The position numbers were made by a program, and so were the translations under genes. This document shows, piece after piece, positions 1 through 7,056 of a stretch of 26,233 nt of DNA. Below the pieces are notes generated by a model that had not been told where the DNA came from, searched no databases, and saw only the letters and a program-made list of their open reading frames with translations. How positions within the stretch are numbered: position 1 is the stretch's first letter; each line of letters begins with the position of its first letter. The stretch is from a virus. The stretch spans positions 1 to 26,233 of IMG/VR virus record IMGVR_UViG_3300009285_005395; one strand, written 5' to 3'.

Positions 1-1
1 T

Positions 2-1096
2 GGGTTCAGTTGGTTCGAGAAAGTCTACGAGCGTGTCGATGGCAAACTCGAACTGGCGCGTATCGCTCCGCGACTGGCGTCCTCTTTGGATAGATGGTGG
101 ACAGACGAGAACGAAAGATTGATTGGCGTTCGGCAATGGGTCGAAGCGTCGAATTTCAAAGTGGATCTACCGGTAGACAAGATCGTGCTGCTTTCGTTCC
201 AGCAAGAAGGCAACAATTTTGCCGGAATGAGCCTGCTTCGTGGTGCATACAAGCATTGGTTCATTAAGGACCAGATCTACCATATCGACGCTATCCGCAT
301 TGGGCGCTTCGCACTGGGCGTCCCACATTTCAAGCTTCCGGCTGAAGGCTATGACTCGAAAACGCTGGCGGATTTACAAACGGTTGGCAAGAATTGGAAA
401 GCCGGAGAACAGTCGTACTTGATTACCCCTTCTGATATTGAGGTGGAGTTGCTATCTCTGTCTCAAGGTCAGGTGCTTGATGTCATTCCGACGATTACTC
501 ATCACAACGAAGAGATCGGCAAATCTACGCTAACGCAGTTCATCAACCTGGGCACGACGCAATCAGGCTCCCGTGCCCTGGGAGCCGTTGACGTCGGCGT
601 CTTCTATGATTCGCTCAAAGCACTGTCGCAATGGCTGGCCGAGGAGATTACGACCCAGATTATATGGCCGCTGCTTGATATAAATTTCCCTGGCAAGCCA
701 CGTCCTCGGCTGGAAGTGGAGGATATTGGCACAGTGCGAATGGCCGATCTGTTGGATTTTCTAAAGTCGCTTGGCGGAACTTTTCTGACACCTGATCTTG
801 ACACGGAAAACTATGTTCGCAATATGATTCGTCTGCCGCAGCGCACACAGGCTCAGGTGGACAAAGAGAAGAAAGAGGGAGAGAAGGACAAAGAAGAAGA
901 GAAGGACAAAGAGGAAGAGGCGAAACGTAGCGCTCCGTCGCAGATTGAAGAGCAGGGGGAAGAGTTATCCGCTGGAGTCAGCCCACCCCAGCGTCGCCCG
1001 CGTACGGCTCCGAACCCTGCTCTCTTCGATCTCGTCTCTGACGACGATACGCTGACAGCCGACCAGTGGCGGGCGATCATCGAGGAGAGTCGATGA
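2..1096 (+). CDS. Portal protein, Mu gp29-like (DUF935 family), 5' truncated
   Basis: The reading frame is open from the window edge, so the true start lies upstream; 364 residues are visible. The segment beginning GFSWFEKVYERVDG, followed by DRWWTDENERLIGVRQW and then LPVDKIVLLSFQQEGNNFAG with LLRGAYKHWFIKD, matches my recollection of the Mu gp29 / DUF935 portal family. Portals form the dodecameric ring at one capsid vertex through which DNA is packaged and ejected. The last ~70 residues are very rich in Lys and Glu (about 847-930) and look disordered, followed by a short helical tail. The stop overlaps the next start as ATGA, and the next gene is an F-type minor head protein, which is the normal order in Mu-like head modules. 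A TTG at 86 could be called as a start, but homology-like sequence continues upstream of it, so that is unlikely. Confidence 0.88.
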   Translation, partial: GFSWFEKVYERVDGKLELARIAPRLASSLDRWWTDENERLIGVRQWVEASNFKVDLPVDKIVLLSFQQEGNNFAGMSLLRGAYKHWFIKDQIYHIDAIRIGRFALGVPHFKLPAEGYDSKTLADLQTVGKNWKAGEQSYLITPSDIEVELLSLSQGQVLDVIPTITHHNEEIGKSTLTQFINLGTTQSGSRALGAVDVGVFYDSLKALSQWLAEEITTQIIWPLLDINFPGKPRPRLEVEDIGTVRMADLLDFLKSLGGTFLTPDLDTENYVRNMIRLPQRTQAQVDKEKKEGEKDKEEEKDKEEEAKRSAPSQIEEQGEELSAGVSPPQRRPRTAPNPALFDLVSDDDTLTADQWRAIIEESR

Positions 1097-1995
1097 CGGC
1101 AGTAGCTCAGGTCAGGCAGACGTACTGGCGCGAGCTTCGCGAGTCGGAGAAGTACGTCGCCTTTCAGGATATCGTGCGCGACCTCGACATCACGGAGAAG
1201 CGTGTCACGCAAGCCATCTCCGCGTTTCAGAAAGCGTGGCTTCGGCAGATTGGCGACGAGTTGGCGGATGCCATCAAGGAAGGCCCGGTCGCGATCGACA
1301 AGGTGACGAACATCGCCAAGTCGATGAGTATGGGCTTGCGGAAGATCATCAGCCGCGAGCAGCGGACGATGTACACGTTGGGTGAGTTGCATGTCCAGCA
1401 GGAATTGATGCGCCAGCAGAACGTCGTCCTGGCTCGTCGGGATCCGCCGACTGTTCAGCACGTGATCGAGCTGTTCAAGGTTCGGGCCAAGTCGGGGATC
1501 GACGCCTTCTCCCAACAGACACAGCGTCACGTGCGCGAGGCCGCGCTCGAAGCCTGGAGAGCGTACGGCGACAGCCTGACAGCCGGTCAGATGGCGAACG
1601 TCATTGGCGAAGCGCTGGACGTCTCGGGGCGGCAGTCGCAGTTGTTCTCGCGGCGCATGGGCATGGAGTCGTTCAACATGGGTCGGGACCGCCGAGCGCG
1701 GCTGCACTACGATATCATTCAAGAAGCAGAGTACTCTGCCCTGCTCGACGGCAATGTCTGCGAGGCGTGCGCCGAAGCGGATGGCACGGTCACGACGATG
1801 GATTCGCCCGAGTACTTCCGACTGATGCCGCCGAATCATATGTGCCGTTCGAGAAAGTCTGGGTTCAACAATTGCCGCTGTATGTGGATCTATCGTACGC
1901 GTGCTGAAGGTGGTCCAGTGGCGGATCCGGCCACATTGTTTAAGCCACCTGCCGCCGACGGTTCAATGCGCGTGCGAACAGGAGTTGAGGTGTAG
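1093..1995 (+). CDS. Minor head protein, Mu gpF-like head morphogenesis protein
   Basis: This 300-residue protein has a long helical N-terminal two thirds and a C-terminal cysteine cluster: C223-x2-C226, then C251, C261 and C263 (the last two in NCRCMW). That pattern, with GMESFNMGRDRR just before it, is typical of the F-like minor head protein domain (SPP1 gp7 / Mu gpF group), a low-copy capsid protein associated with the portal. The cysteines probably bind a metal; that is inference. The ATG at 1093 is preferred over an in-frame GTG at 1066 because it overlaps the portal stop as ATGA and has GAGGAG nine bases upstream region (1082-1087). A long open frame on the opposite strand here is a mirror of its codon bias, not a gene. 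Confidence 0.85.
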   Translation: MTAVAQVRQTYWRELRESEKYVAFQDIVRDLDITEKRVTQAISAFQKAWLRQIGDELADAIKEGPVAIDKVTNIAKSMSMGLRKIISREQRTMYTLGELHVQQELMRQQNVVLARRDPPTVQHVIELFKVRAKSGIDAFSQQTQRHVREAALEAWRAYGDSLTAGQMANVIGEALDVSGRQSQLFSRRMGMESFNMGRDRRARLHYDIIQEAEYSALLDGNVCEACAEADGTVTTMDSPEYFRLMPPNHMCRSRKSGFNNCRCMWIYRTRAEGGPVADPATLFKPPAADGSMRVRTGVEV

Positions 1996-2029
1996 TTTTA
2001 CACTAGTCAAAAAAGTTTCGAGCCAAAGT

Positions 2030-2062
2030 CCCCTTTGTCCAAATGCCGGACAGGGGGTTTTT
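2030..2062 (+). terminator. Rho-independent terminator after the minor head gene
   Basis: A ten-pair stem (about 2031-2040 with 2048-2057, including two T-G pairs and a seven-base loop) is followed directly by TTTTT at 2058-2062. It lies 35 bases after the minor head protein stop and would separate portal/minor head transcription from the protease and capsid genes, or attenuate it. Confidence 0.75.
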
Positions 2063-2064
2063 AT

Positions 2065-2108
2065 GTACAGCCCTCCGATAATCTGAAGTACAGCACGGGG
2101 GAAGGATG
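2065..2108 (+). promoter_or_regulatory. Possible promoter or leader region with CCGATAATCT motif and GTACAGC direct repeats
   Basis: Between the terminator and the next gene lie two copies of GTACAGC (2065-2071 and 2088-2094) flanking CCGATAATCT (2075-2084). GATAAT at 2077 resembles a -10 box, but no -35 box is found at normal distance. The same CCGATAATCT followed by AGTA and GCAC occurs at 21005-21025, also just after a terminator. A Shine-Dalgarno-like GGGGGAAGGA lies at 2097-2106. A five-codon frame (ATG at 2106, MARS, stop at 2118) could be a leader peptide. The function is inferred. Confidence 0.3.
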
Positions 2109-2148
2109 GCCAGATCGTAACGGTCTGGACTATTCGTTACGATCTGGC
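2109..2148 (+). promoter_or_regulatory. Perfect 14-bp hairpin between ribosome binding site and start codon
   Basis: GCCAGATCGTAACG (2109-2122) and its exact reverse complement (2135-2148) enclose a 12-base loop. There is no T run, so it is not a standard terminator. It sits between a purine-rich AAGGA (2102-2106) and the start codons at 2150 (GTG) and 2156 (ATG), which have no Shine-Dalgarno sequence of their own. If the hairpin folds, AAGGA is brought to about nine bases from the ATG. This resembles the arrangement known for T4 gene 38. Confidence 0.6.
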
Positions 2149-2155
2149 AGTGAAT

Positions 2156-2806
2156 ATGCCCTGGACAGTCGAAGACGTAGACGAGCATAAGAAAGGCTTG
2201 TCGGCACATCAGAAACGTCAATGGTGCCAGATTGCCAACGATGCACGGCGTAAGTGCATGTCGGATGGCGGCTCCGAGAAAATGTGCGACGCTCGTGCCG
2301 TGCGAATGGCCAACGGGAGAATGGGCGAGATGATGTCAGCTACTGATCTAGATACGATGAAGGTTCAGCTAGCTGATCTTGAAGATCGTCTAGTTCAGCT
2401 TCACGCTCGTCACAACCAGAAGACGCACGGGCGCAAAGGGAAGGGTGGAGGTGGTAAAAGTGGAGGTGGAGCGGGAGATGTAGTGAAAGTTAGGGTGAGA
2501 AGTCAAGAAGTAGCCGATCTAACAAACGAAGCTTCTAATAGGGCTCACGAGTTGGCCTGGGATCGTATAAACGATAACGACTTCATGGAGACGTATGGCC
2601 ATCAAGAGGGTAATCTGCATATTCGCAGGCTTGTGAAAGCATCTCGTACAAACCCTCAAATAGTAAAAACCATGAACAGGGTTTCTCGTAACCTCTCTTT
2701 TACGAAGGGGCAATTTACAACTAAATACCGAAGTTTCACTGACGGGTACTCGAAAACAATCACTCACGCGAACATCAATGTGCAGCGGACAAGGGTAGGG
2801 CAGTGA
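2156..2806 (+). CDS. Phage protein with N-terminal cysteine/helical domain and HNQKTHG motif
   Basis: This 216-residue protein begins MPWTVEDVDEHKKGLS and continues through a helical stretch with cysteines (QWCQIANDARRKCMSDGG, then EKMCDARAVRMANG). Such short domains recur in phage head modules beside the protease gene and vaguely resemble ChaB-type sequences; no function is assigned. A helix is followed by ARHNQKTHGRKGKGG and a Gly/Lys-rich linker (about residues 82-106). The HNQKTHG motif is common in phage and prophage structural proteins of unknown role. The C-terminal half (about 107-216) is basic and not recognised. The ATG at 2156 is chosen over the GTG at 2150 because hairpin-corrected spacing from AAGGA is about nine bases. 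It ends four bases inside the next frame if that uses the GTG at 2803. Confidence 0.72.
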   Translation: MPWTVEDVDEHKKGLSAHQKRQWCQIANDARRKCMSDGGSEKMCDARAVRMANGRMGEMMSATDLDTMKVQLADLEDRLVQLHARHNQKTHGRKGKGGGGKSGGGAGDVVKVRVRSQEVADLTNEASNRAHELAWDRINDNDFMETYGHQEGNLHIRRLVKASRTNPQIVKTMNRVSRNLSFTKGQFTTKYRSFTDGYSKTITHANINVQRTRVGQ

Positions 2807-2808
2807 GT

Positions 2809-4389
2809 ATGGCCACAACTCAACAGCATCTTTTCTTCAGCGTCATGTTGGCTGACGACGAAGTGCCGTCGTTGAGTCGCGTACAGATCCTTCGCTCGGG
2901 GTCATTCAACCATCGGCGCTTCGGTCAGTTCACTATCGACCGGGCAGTGATGGAAAACATTGTTGCCAACTTCGAGCCGGATCGCGTGCCGCTTGACTAC
3001 AACCACGGCTCTCTGTCGGAAAACCCCGATCAGTCGAAGGCTGCTGGCTGGGTGAAGTCGCTGGAGATTGCGGACGGCAACAACGGATCTTGTTCATTGT
3101 TCGCCAACGTCATGTTTACTCCGGCTGCGCGCGATTACGTCGAGAATGATGAGTTCCGCTACATCTCTCCCGAGTTCACCTTCCACTTCTCTCATCCTGA
3201 GTCGGGCGAAGATAAAGGAGCGAAACTCGTGGCTGTAGCCCTAACCAATCGACCGTTCCTTCCTGGCATGCTGCCGATTACGCTCAAGGAGGACGGCACG
3301 TGGGCTGACGCCGATTTTGAGATGGTTCTTCAGTCTAAGCTGGACGAGATGAGGCTTAGCGAGAACAGCATCAGCGACCGAATCATGGCAGTCACGCGCT
3401 CATTTTACTCACAGTACCGCGATTCCGAGTTTGTCAACTACTATATCGAAGACGTGCGTGACGACAACGTGATCGTGCGACGCTCTCAGCGCGATGACAA
3501 TCGTATGTTCCAGATCGGCTATGGTGAGCGCGATGGTGCCATTCAGTTCGCGCCTCCGGACGAGTGGGTTCCCGTGCGTCGAGCCTTCGTTCCGGACAAT
3601 CGGCCAAAGTCAACAGCAACACCAGTCGCCACTCCGCGACTGTCACGGACTCCCAACACGGAGTCCTCCACCACCACTGTTTCCAAGGAGGACGGAAACA
3701 TGGATGAGCAGAAGCTTCGGGAGATGCTCGGACTCAAGGCTGAGGACGACATCGCCGGAGCCATCTCTTCTCTCATCAAGCGAGCTGGTCAGGTGGACGA
3801 ACTTCAGAAGCAACTCCAGACACTTAACGACAAGGTTGGGGAGATGGAGAAGCTGCAGGAGGAGTCCGCCGAAAAGCTCACAGATGCCGAAGAGAAGACT
3901 GTCCAGCTTACCGAGGAGAAAGACGCCGTCGAAACGGAACGCGCGGCTCTCGACAAGAGGCTGGATGCGCTCGACCAGGAACGAATCGCGCTCAATGAGC
4001 GCGTGCAGAGTCTGGAAGAGGATGTCAAGGCTCGCGAAGCCCAGGTCTTGATCGCCAAGGCCCAGTCTGATCGCAAGCTCACTCCTGCAGAGTGCGCCCC
4101 CGATGCTGAGGGCAAGCCGAGCGAATGGGTGAGGCTAGCGGCAGACGAGCCCAACGTGTTCAAGGCGCTGATTGATCGCAAGCCGGCGTACAGCGAAGAT
4201 CTGCTGAAGATTGTGTCGTCTTCGGGCGGCAACGATTCTTCGATGGATCCGGCGATGAAGTTTTGGTCGCTAGTGGACGCCAAGCAGGCCGATAATCCGG
4301 CGATGATGCAGCATGAGGTTCGCTCCATCGTCTGCCGGGAGCATCCCGAGGTGGCGAAGGCCGCCGGCATGATCGTCAAGGAGGCGTAA
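2809..4389 (+). CDS. Head maturation protease with C-terminal scaffold (Mu gpI-like)
   Basis: This 526-residue protein has three parts. Residues 1-165 match the Mu I-like protease pattern: VPLDYNHGS (His66), KAAGWVKSLEI, YISPEFTF (Ser120) and VALTNRPFLPGMLPI; His66 and Ser120 are candidate catalytic residues by analogy. Residues ~170-260 form a small beta-rich domain (VEDVRDDNVIV-like pattern). Residues ~298-420 are a heptad-rich coiled coil, followed by a C-terminal end ~430-526, as expected for a scaffold that templates the procapsid and is then digested. It is followed by decoration and capsid genes, the usual order. An in-frame start with a strong ribosome site lies at 3700. A GTG at 2803, overlapping the previous stop, is an alternative start; the ATG at 2809 has TAGGG eight bases upstream. 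Confidence 0.85.
   Translation: MATTQQHLFFSVMLADDEVPSLSRVQILRSGSFNHRRFGQFTIDRAVMENIVANFEPDRVPLDYNHGSLSENPDQSKAAGWVKSLEIADGNNGSCSLFANVMFTPAARDYVENDEFRYISPEFTFHFSHPESGEDKGAKLVAVALTNRPFLPGMLPITLKEDGTWADADFEMVLQSKLDEMRLSENSISDRIMAVTRSFYSQYRDSEFVNYYIEDVRDDNVIVRRSQRDDNRMFQIGYGERDGAIQFAPPDEWVPVRRAFVPDNRPKSTATPVATPRLSRTPNTESSTTTVSKEDGNMDEQKLREMLGLKAEDDIAGAISSLIKRAGQVDELQKQLQTLNDKVGEMEKLQEESAEKLTDAEEKTVQLTEEKDAVETERAALDKRLDALDQERIALNERVQSLEEDVKAREAQVLIAKAQSDRKLTPAECAPDAEGKPSEWVRLAADEPNVFKALIDRKPAYSEDLLKIVSSSGGNDSSMDPAMKFWSLVDAKQADNPAMMQHEVRSIVCREHPEVAKAAGMIVKEA
3700..4389 (+). CDS. Nested scaffold protein from in-frame internal start (Mu Z / lambda Nu3 analogue)
   Basis: AAGGAGG at 3685-3691 stands eight bases before an ATG at 3700 that is in frame with the protease gene. 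It would give a separate 229-residue product beginning MDEQKLREMLGLKAEDD, made of a long coiled coil and a C-terminal domain without the protease part. In Mu (I/Z) and lambda (C/Nu3), free scaffold is made this way from the protease gene. The perfect ribosome site inside a coding sequence, exactly at the domain boundary after a Ser/Thr/Pro-rich linker, is the main evidence. Separate production is inferred. Confidence 0.72.
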   Translation: MDEQKLREMLGLKAEDDIAGAISSLIKRAGQVDELQKQLQTLNDKVGEMEKLQEESAEKLTDAEEKTVQLTEEKDAVETERAALDKRLDALDQERIALNERVQSLEEDVKAREAQVLIAKAQSDRKLTPAECAPDAEGKPSEWVRLAADEPNVFKALIDRKPAYSEDLLKIVSSSGGNDSSMDPAMKFWSLVDAKQADNPAMMQHEVRSIVCREHPEVAKAAGMIVKEA

Positions 4390-4390
4390 G

Positions 4391-4771
4391 ATGGCCGTCG
4401 AGAACCTACTCCTCTGCAAGACGTTCACCGTCAGCGGCAACAACCTTTCGGCAACGGCGGATCAGTTCATTTTCGTCAAAGCCGGGGCGACGTCACCGGA
4501 AGTCGTAGCGGCAGCCGCAAATGATCCGACCCTGGGCATCTCACAGGATACGGCCAAAGACAGTGCCGGGATTTCTGTCGGTATGGCTGGGATCAGCAAG
4601 TTGCGTCTGGGAGCTACTGTGAAACATGGGAACTTGCTCAAGCCGACAACTGACGGCACGGGTATCCTGTGGCTGGGTTTGGGCCATTACGGAGCTCGCG
4701 CCCTCGAAGACGGGGCGAGCGGTGAAGTCATCGAGGTGCTGATCAATACCGGCGCTTCCAGTTCGTCATAG
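4391..4771 (+). CDS. Capsid decoration protein, DUF2190-like
   Basis: This 126-residue protein follows the protease/scaffold gene at one base and precedes the major capsid gene, the usual place of the decoration (capsid-stabilising) protein. The sequence is small and Gly/Ala/Val-rich with short beta segments (PTLGISQDTAKDSAGISV, GISKLRLGATVKHGNLL, ARALEDGASGEVIEVLIN). This matches the DUF2190 pattern in which an initial state, a setpoint for added values and a final EVIEVL strand recur. Such proteins bind the outer surface of the expanded capsid. AAGGAGG at 4378-4384 sits six bases before the ATG. The family assignment is from pattern recall only. Confidence 0.7.
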   Translation: MAVENLLLCKTFTVSGNNLSATADQFIFVKAGATSPEVVAAAANDPTLGISQDTAKDSAGISVGMAGISKLRLGATVKHGNLLKPTTDGTGILWLGLGHYGARALEDGASGEVIEVLINTGASSSS

Positions 4772-4789
4772 TGAACGGAGGAAACTAAC

Positions 4790-5719
4790 ATGCCTCAGCC
4801 GAAACTCAGCGACGTTCACATTGATCGAGCGATTCGTAATGTGGCCCTGCGATACACGAACGTGGGGTTCATTGCGGATCAGGTGGCTCCGGTAGTGAAC
4901 GTTCCGAACGAATCGGACAAGTATTTCATCTTCACGAAGGGAGATTGGTTCCGTGATGAGGCTGACGATGATCGTCGGCCTGGATCGCGCGCTCCGCGTG
5001 GTGGATTCACGCTGAGCACGGAAACTTTCTCTCTGAAGGAAGCTGCTCATGCGACTCCGATTCCAGACCGTATCCGCGACAACGCAGACGATCCGCTGCG
5101 TCCTTGGGAGGACGCGTCCAGGTTCTCCTCGCAGATGGTGATGCTGCGTCGTGAGCGTCGCGCGGCGGCCGCCATGTTTGTATCGAGTACGTGGAACAGC
5201 GGCACGGACTTCAGTGTCACTAACCAGTGGAACGATCTGGTCAATTCCGACCCAGCCTCCGATGTGGCATCAGGTGTTGACACGGTTGCGAAGAATACTG
5301 CGCAGATTCCGAACGCTCTGCTCGTCGGGCGCGAGGTCTATACTCAGCTTCGTCAGCATCCGGACGGTCTCGACCGGTACAAGCATACGCAGACGGGCAT
5401 TATGACGCCTGCAATGATCGCCGAATGGCTTGGCGTCGAGCGTCTCATTATTGGCAACGCTGTGTACAATAGCGGGGCCGAGGGCGGAACGGTGAGTATG
5501 AACTACATCTGGGGCAAGAACGCACTCTTGCTGTACTTGCCTGCCGCTCCGAGTATTACCGAGCCGAGCGCCGCCTATATTTTCCAGAAGGGCGGACTTC
5601 AGACGAAGCGCTACCGTGAGGAGGCCGAGGAGCAGGATGTGGTCGAGGCGAAGCTGCTCCACGATACCGTTCGCACCGCCGTGGACTGTGGATACTACTA
5701 CCCGTCTATTGTCGCGTAA
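4790..5719 (+). CDS. Major capsid protein
   Basis: The 309-residue product is a good size for a major capsid protein and sits right after the decoration gene. Features that fit include a helical N-terminus (HIDRAIRNVALRY), VAPVVNVPNESDKYFIFTKGDWFRDEA resembling an extended-loop region, the helix-rich middle (FSSQMVMLRRERRAAAAMF), and a C-terminal domain with WGKNALLLYLPAAPS and KLLHDTVRTAVDCGYYYP. It looks like the HK97-fold coat family used by Mu-like and gpE-like phages; the exact subfamily is not resolved. It should be the most abundant virion protein, and so a candidate acceptor if the downstream glycosyltransferases modify the particle. GGAGGAAA precedes the ATG by a normal distance. Confidence 0.82.
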   Translation: MPQPKLSDVHIDRAIRNVALRYTNVGFIADQVAPVVNVPNESDKYFIFTKGDWFRDEADDDRRPGSRAPRGGFTLSTETFSLKEAAHATPIPDRIRDNADDPLRPWEDASRFSSQMVMLRRERRAAAAMFVSSTWNSGTDFSVTNQWNDLVNSDPASDVASGVDTVAKNTAQIPNALLVGREVYTQLRQHPDGLDRYKHTQTGIMTPAMIAEWLGVERLIIGNAVYNSGAEGGTVSMNYIWGKNALLLYLPAAPSITEPSAAYIFQKGGLQTKRYREEAEEQDVVEAKLLHDTVRTAVDCGYYYPSIVA

Positions 5720-5734
5720 GAGGGGAGGCCACTG

Positions 5735-6292
5735 ATGTCAAAGCCGACCTTCGGTCCGAGGGAGATCTTCCCTGGTCAGCGGCTGAACCCTACGGGGATA
5801 ACCGCTGACAAAATTCGGGCGAGCACTATTACCAGTCCGAAAATGGGGGCGGATTCCGTTGGTGTAACGGCGCTGGCAGATGCTTTGCAGCGCAACGTCG
5901 AGATCGTCTCGCTCTATATGAGCCAGGGGGTTGCGGCGAAGACGTTCAACATTTTCAGGGCTCCTCCGTCGAAGGCGAAGCTGACTTACGTGGGGGTCAA
6001 CTGTGGAGCACAGATCTACCGTCAGGCGACGTACGATGATGGCTGGAAATTGACACTGCTCAACAAGTCCGTCACTTCAACTGGCGGATGGGCTACGCTG
6101 AGCAGGCAGACTCCATCTCTCATTGGGCAGACACTGGCGGCAACTAGCTTCAAGAGTCTGCCGTTGAACTGGGGTCGCTCAACGCTCAACCCCGGGGCCG
6201 TGCTGCAGCTTTCTCTTGGCGTCTCTGGTACTCCACAGACTCTCAATGATGTTTCCGTCGTCATTGAGTGGGTGCCAGTTACCAACGCGTAA
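5735..6292 (+). CDS. Putative virion protein (head fibre or capsid-associated), unrecognised
   Basis: This 185-residue protein lies directly after the capsid gene with GAGGGGAGG upstream. Its N-terminus (residues ~14-48) has a repeat-like pattern of the type TGITADKIRASTITSPKMGADSV, common at the base of phage fibre-like and head-decoration proteins. The remainder is beta-rich (AAKTFNIFRAPPSKAKLTYVGV; LTLLNKSVTSTGGWATL; NDVSVVIEWVPV), like a small beta-sandwich. I infer a capsid-exposed or fibre-like structural role from these features and position; no specific family is recognised. Confidence 0.55.
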   Translation: MSKPTFGPREIFPGQRLNPTGITADKIRASTITSPKMGADSVGVTALADALQRNVEIVSLYMSQGVAAKTFNIFRAPPSKAKLTYVGVNCGAQIYRQATYDDGWKLTLLNKSVTSTGGWATLSRQTPSLIGQTLAATSFKSLPLNWGRSTLNPGAVLQLSLGVSGTPQTLNDVSVVIEWVPVTNA

Positions 6293-6310
6293 CGTAAGGT
6301 AGGTGGGCTG

Positions 6311-6583
6311 ATGCACATTGTGCTTACCCGAGACTTGAAGGGACCGAAGGCCATCGAGCATGGATTTATCGAAGGGGCAGCCTTTGATTGGCCGCGTTCG
6401 GTGGTCACTTCGGTTTCTAGGCAAGAGGGCGACGAAACGTGGTTTCGGTTTAGCGCCGAACTAGAGCGACGGCGCAACGTGGAGGCGGCCGAGTCTGAGG
6501 ACGTCGAGTCTGACGACTTGGCTGCTTCCAGAAAGAAGGCCAATAAGCGGCGAGCTTCTGTCACTGAAGATCTTGAGGTGTAG
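6311..6583 (+). CDS. Small protein of head module, function unknown
   Basis: This 90-residue protein starts MHIVLTRDLKGPKAIEHGFIEGAAF and contains WPRSVVTSVSRQEGDETWFRFS, giving a small beta-rich N-terminal domain, followed by a Glu/Asp-rich then Lys/Arg-rich tail (about 55-90). It lies between two probable virion genes with AGGTAGGTGGG upstream, so a head-related role is likely, but I recognise no family. Confidence 0.5.
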   Translation: MHIVLTRDLKGPKAIEHGFIEGAAFDWPRSVVTSVSRQEGDETWFRFSAELERRRNVEAAESEDVESDDLAASRKKANKRRASVTEDLEV

Positions 6584-6585
6584 AA

Positions 6586-6933
6586 ATGGCGTCATTCCAT
6601 CAGCGAGCGAAGCCAAGGTACGTCAAAGCAGGCAGCGGTAATGTGGTACTTTCTACACACCGCTGTCTGATCTCGGCGTCTCTTGTTTCGGAGGGCGCGG
6701 CTGCTAGTGCTGTGTTCTATGACGCCGTGAACCTTACGCACGGTAACTGCACTGTAGATCGTCGCCTGAAGTTGGCGATTGGTCCGCAGACCGGCGTTGC
6801 GCACGATGGACTGAAGTGGATGCTACAGTTCAGCACGGGATGCGTCGTCTCGTGTCATGGAAACGCGCTCAAGACGCACCTCAATATTGCCTTCGTGGAT
6901 CTAGCGGGCGAGGCAACGCTTCAGGCTCTCTAG
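6586..6933 (+). CDS. Small beta-rich protein at end of head module, function unknown
   Basis: The 115-residue product starts two bases after the previous stop. Its pattern (GNVVLSTHRCLISASLVS; AASAVFYDAVNL; GLKWMLQFSTGCVVSCHG) suggests a compact beta-sandwich like small virion surface proteins, which often carry a VFYD-type strand. It is the last gene before a strong terminator at 6953-6990, so it closes the head transcription unit. The function is not known. Confidence 0.5.
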   Translation: MASFHQRAKPRYVKAGSGNVVLSTHRCLISASLVSEGAAASAVFYDAVNLTHGNCTVDRRLKLAIGPQTGVAHDGLKWMLQFSTGCVVSCHGNALKTHLNIAFVDLAGEATLQAL

Positions 6934-6952
6934 CAAACAGCGCTACGGATTA

Positions 6953-6990
6953 GAAAGAGGGGCACCTGGTAACGGGCGCCCCTCTTTCTT
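6953..6990 (+). terminator. Strong rho-independent terminator closing the head module
   Basis: An 11-pair perfect stem, GAAAGAGGGGC (6953-6963) with GCCCCTCTTTC (6978-6988), has a 14-base loop and TT after the stem. The downstream T run is short (interrupted by G), but the stem is very stable. It lies just before a promoter, so it isolates the head operon from the accessory cassette. Confidence 0.75.
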
Positions 6991-6991
6991 G

Positions 6992-7021
6992 TTGACATAC
7001 CCGTAAAACTATAGGTATACT
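6992..7021 (+). promoter_or_regulatory. Near-consensus sigma70-type promoter for the accessory cassette
   Basis: TTGACA (6992-6997) and TATACT (7016-7021) are separated by 18 bases. This is a full -35 consensus and a five-of-six -10 box, placed between a terminator and the first cassette gene, which has AAAGGAG at 7040-7046 before its ATG at 7057. It is the clearest bacterial-type promoter in the window and would give the cassette transcription independent of the phage head operon. Confidence 0.8.
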
Positions 7022-7035
7022 AAGTCTGTAGACTT
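7022..7035. promoter_or_regulatory. Palindromic operator candidate at the cassette transcription start
   Basis: AAGTCTGTAGACTT is an inverted repeat of six-base arms around a two-base centre. It begins one base after the -10 box and covers the expected transcription start (about 7028), a usual place for a repressor to bind. The cassette also encodes a small ribbon-helix-helix-like protein (9781-9945), which could be the regulator, but nothing links them directly. Confidence 0.5.
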
Positions 7036-7056
7036 GCCTAAAGGAGACGAAAGCGA

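Noticed and set aside
853-1839. A 328-residue open frame on the - strand
   Set aside because: It is antisense to the portal and minor head genes, its N- and C-terminal parts are low-complexity Ser/Arg/Leu runs, and both + strand genes have clear families. It mirrors the codon bias of the + strand.
1990-2003. GTGTA-GTTT-TACAC inverted repeat at the end of the minor head gene, and TAGTTTTAC also seen at about 9757 and, inverted, near 7003
   Set aside because: Arms are short and the shared nine-base string can occur by chance; part of it is a stop codon region.
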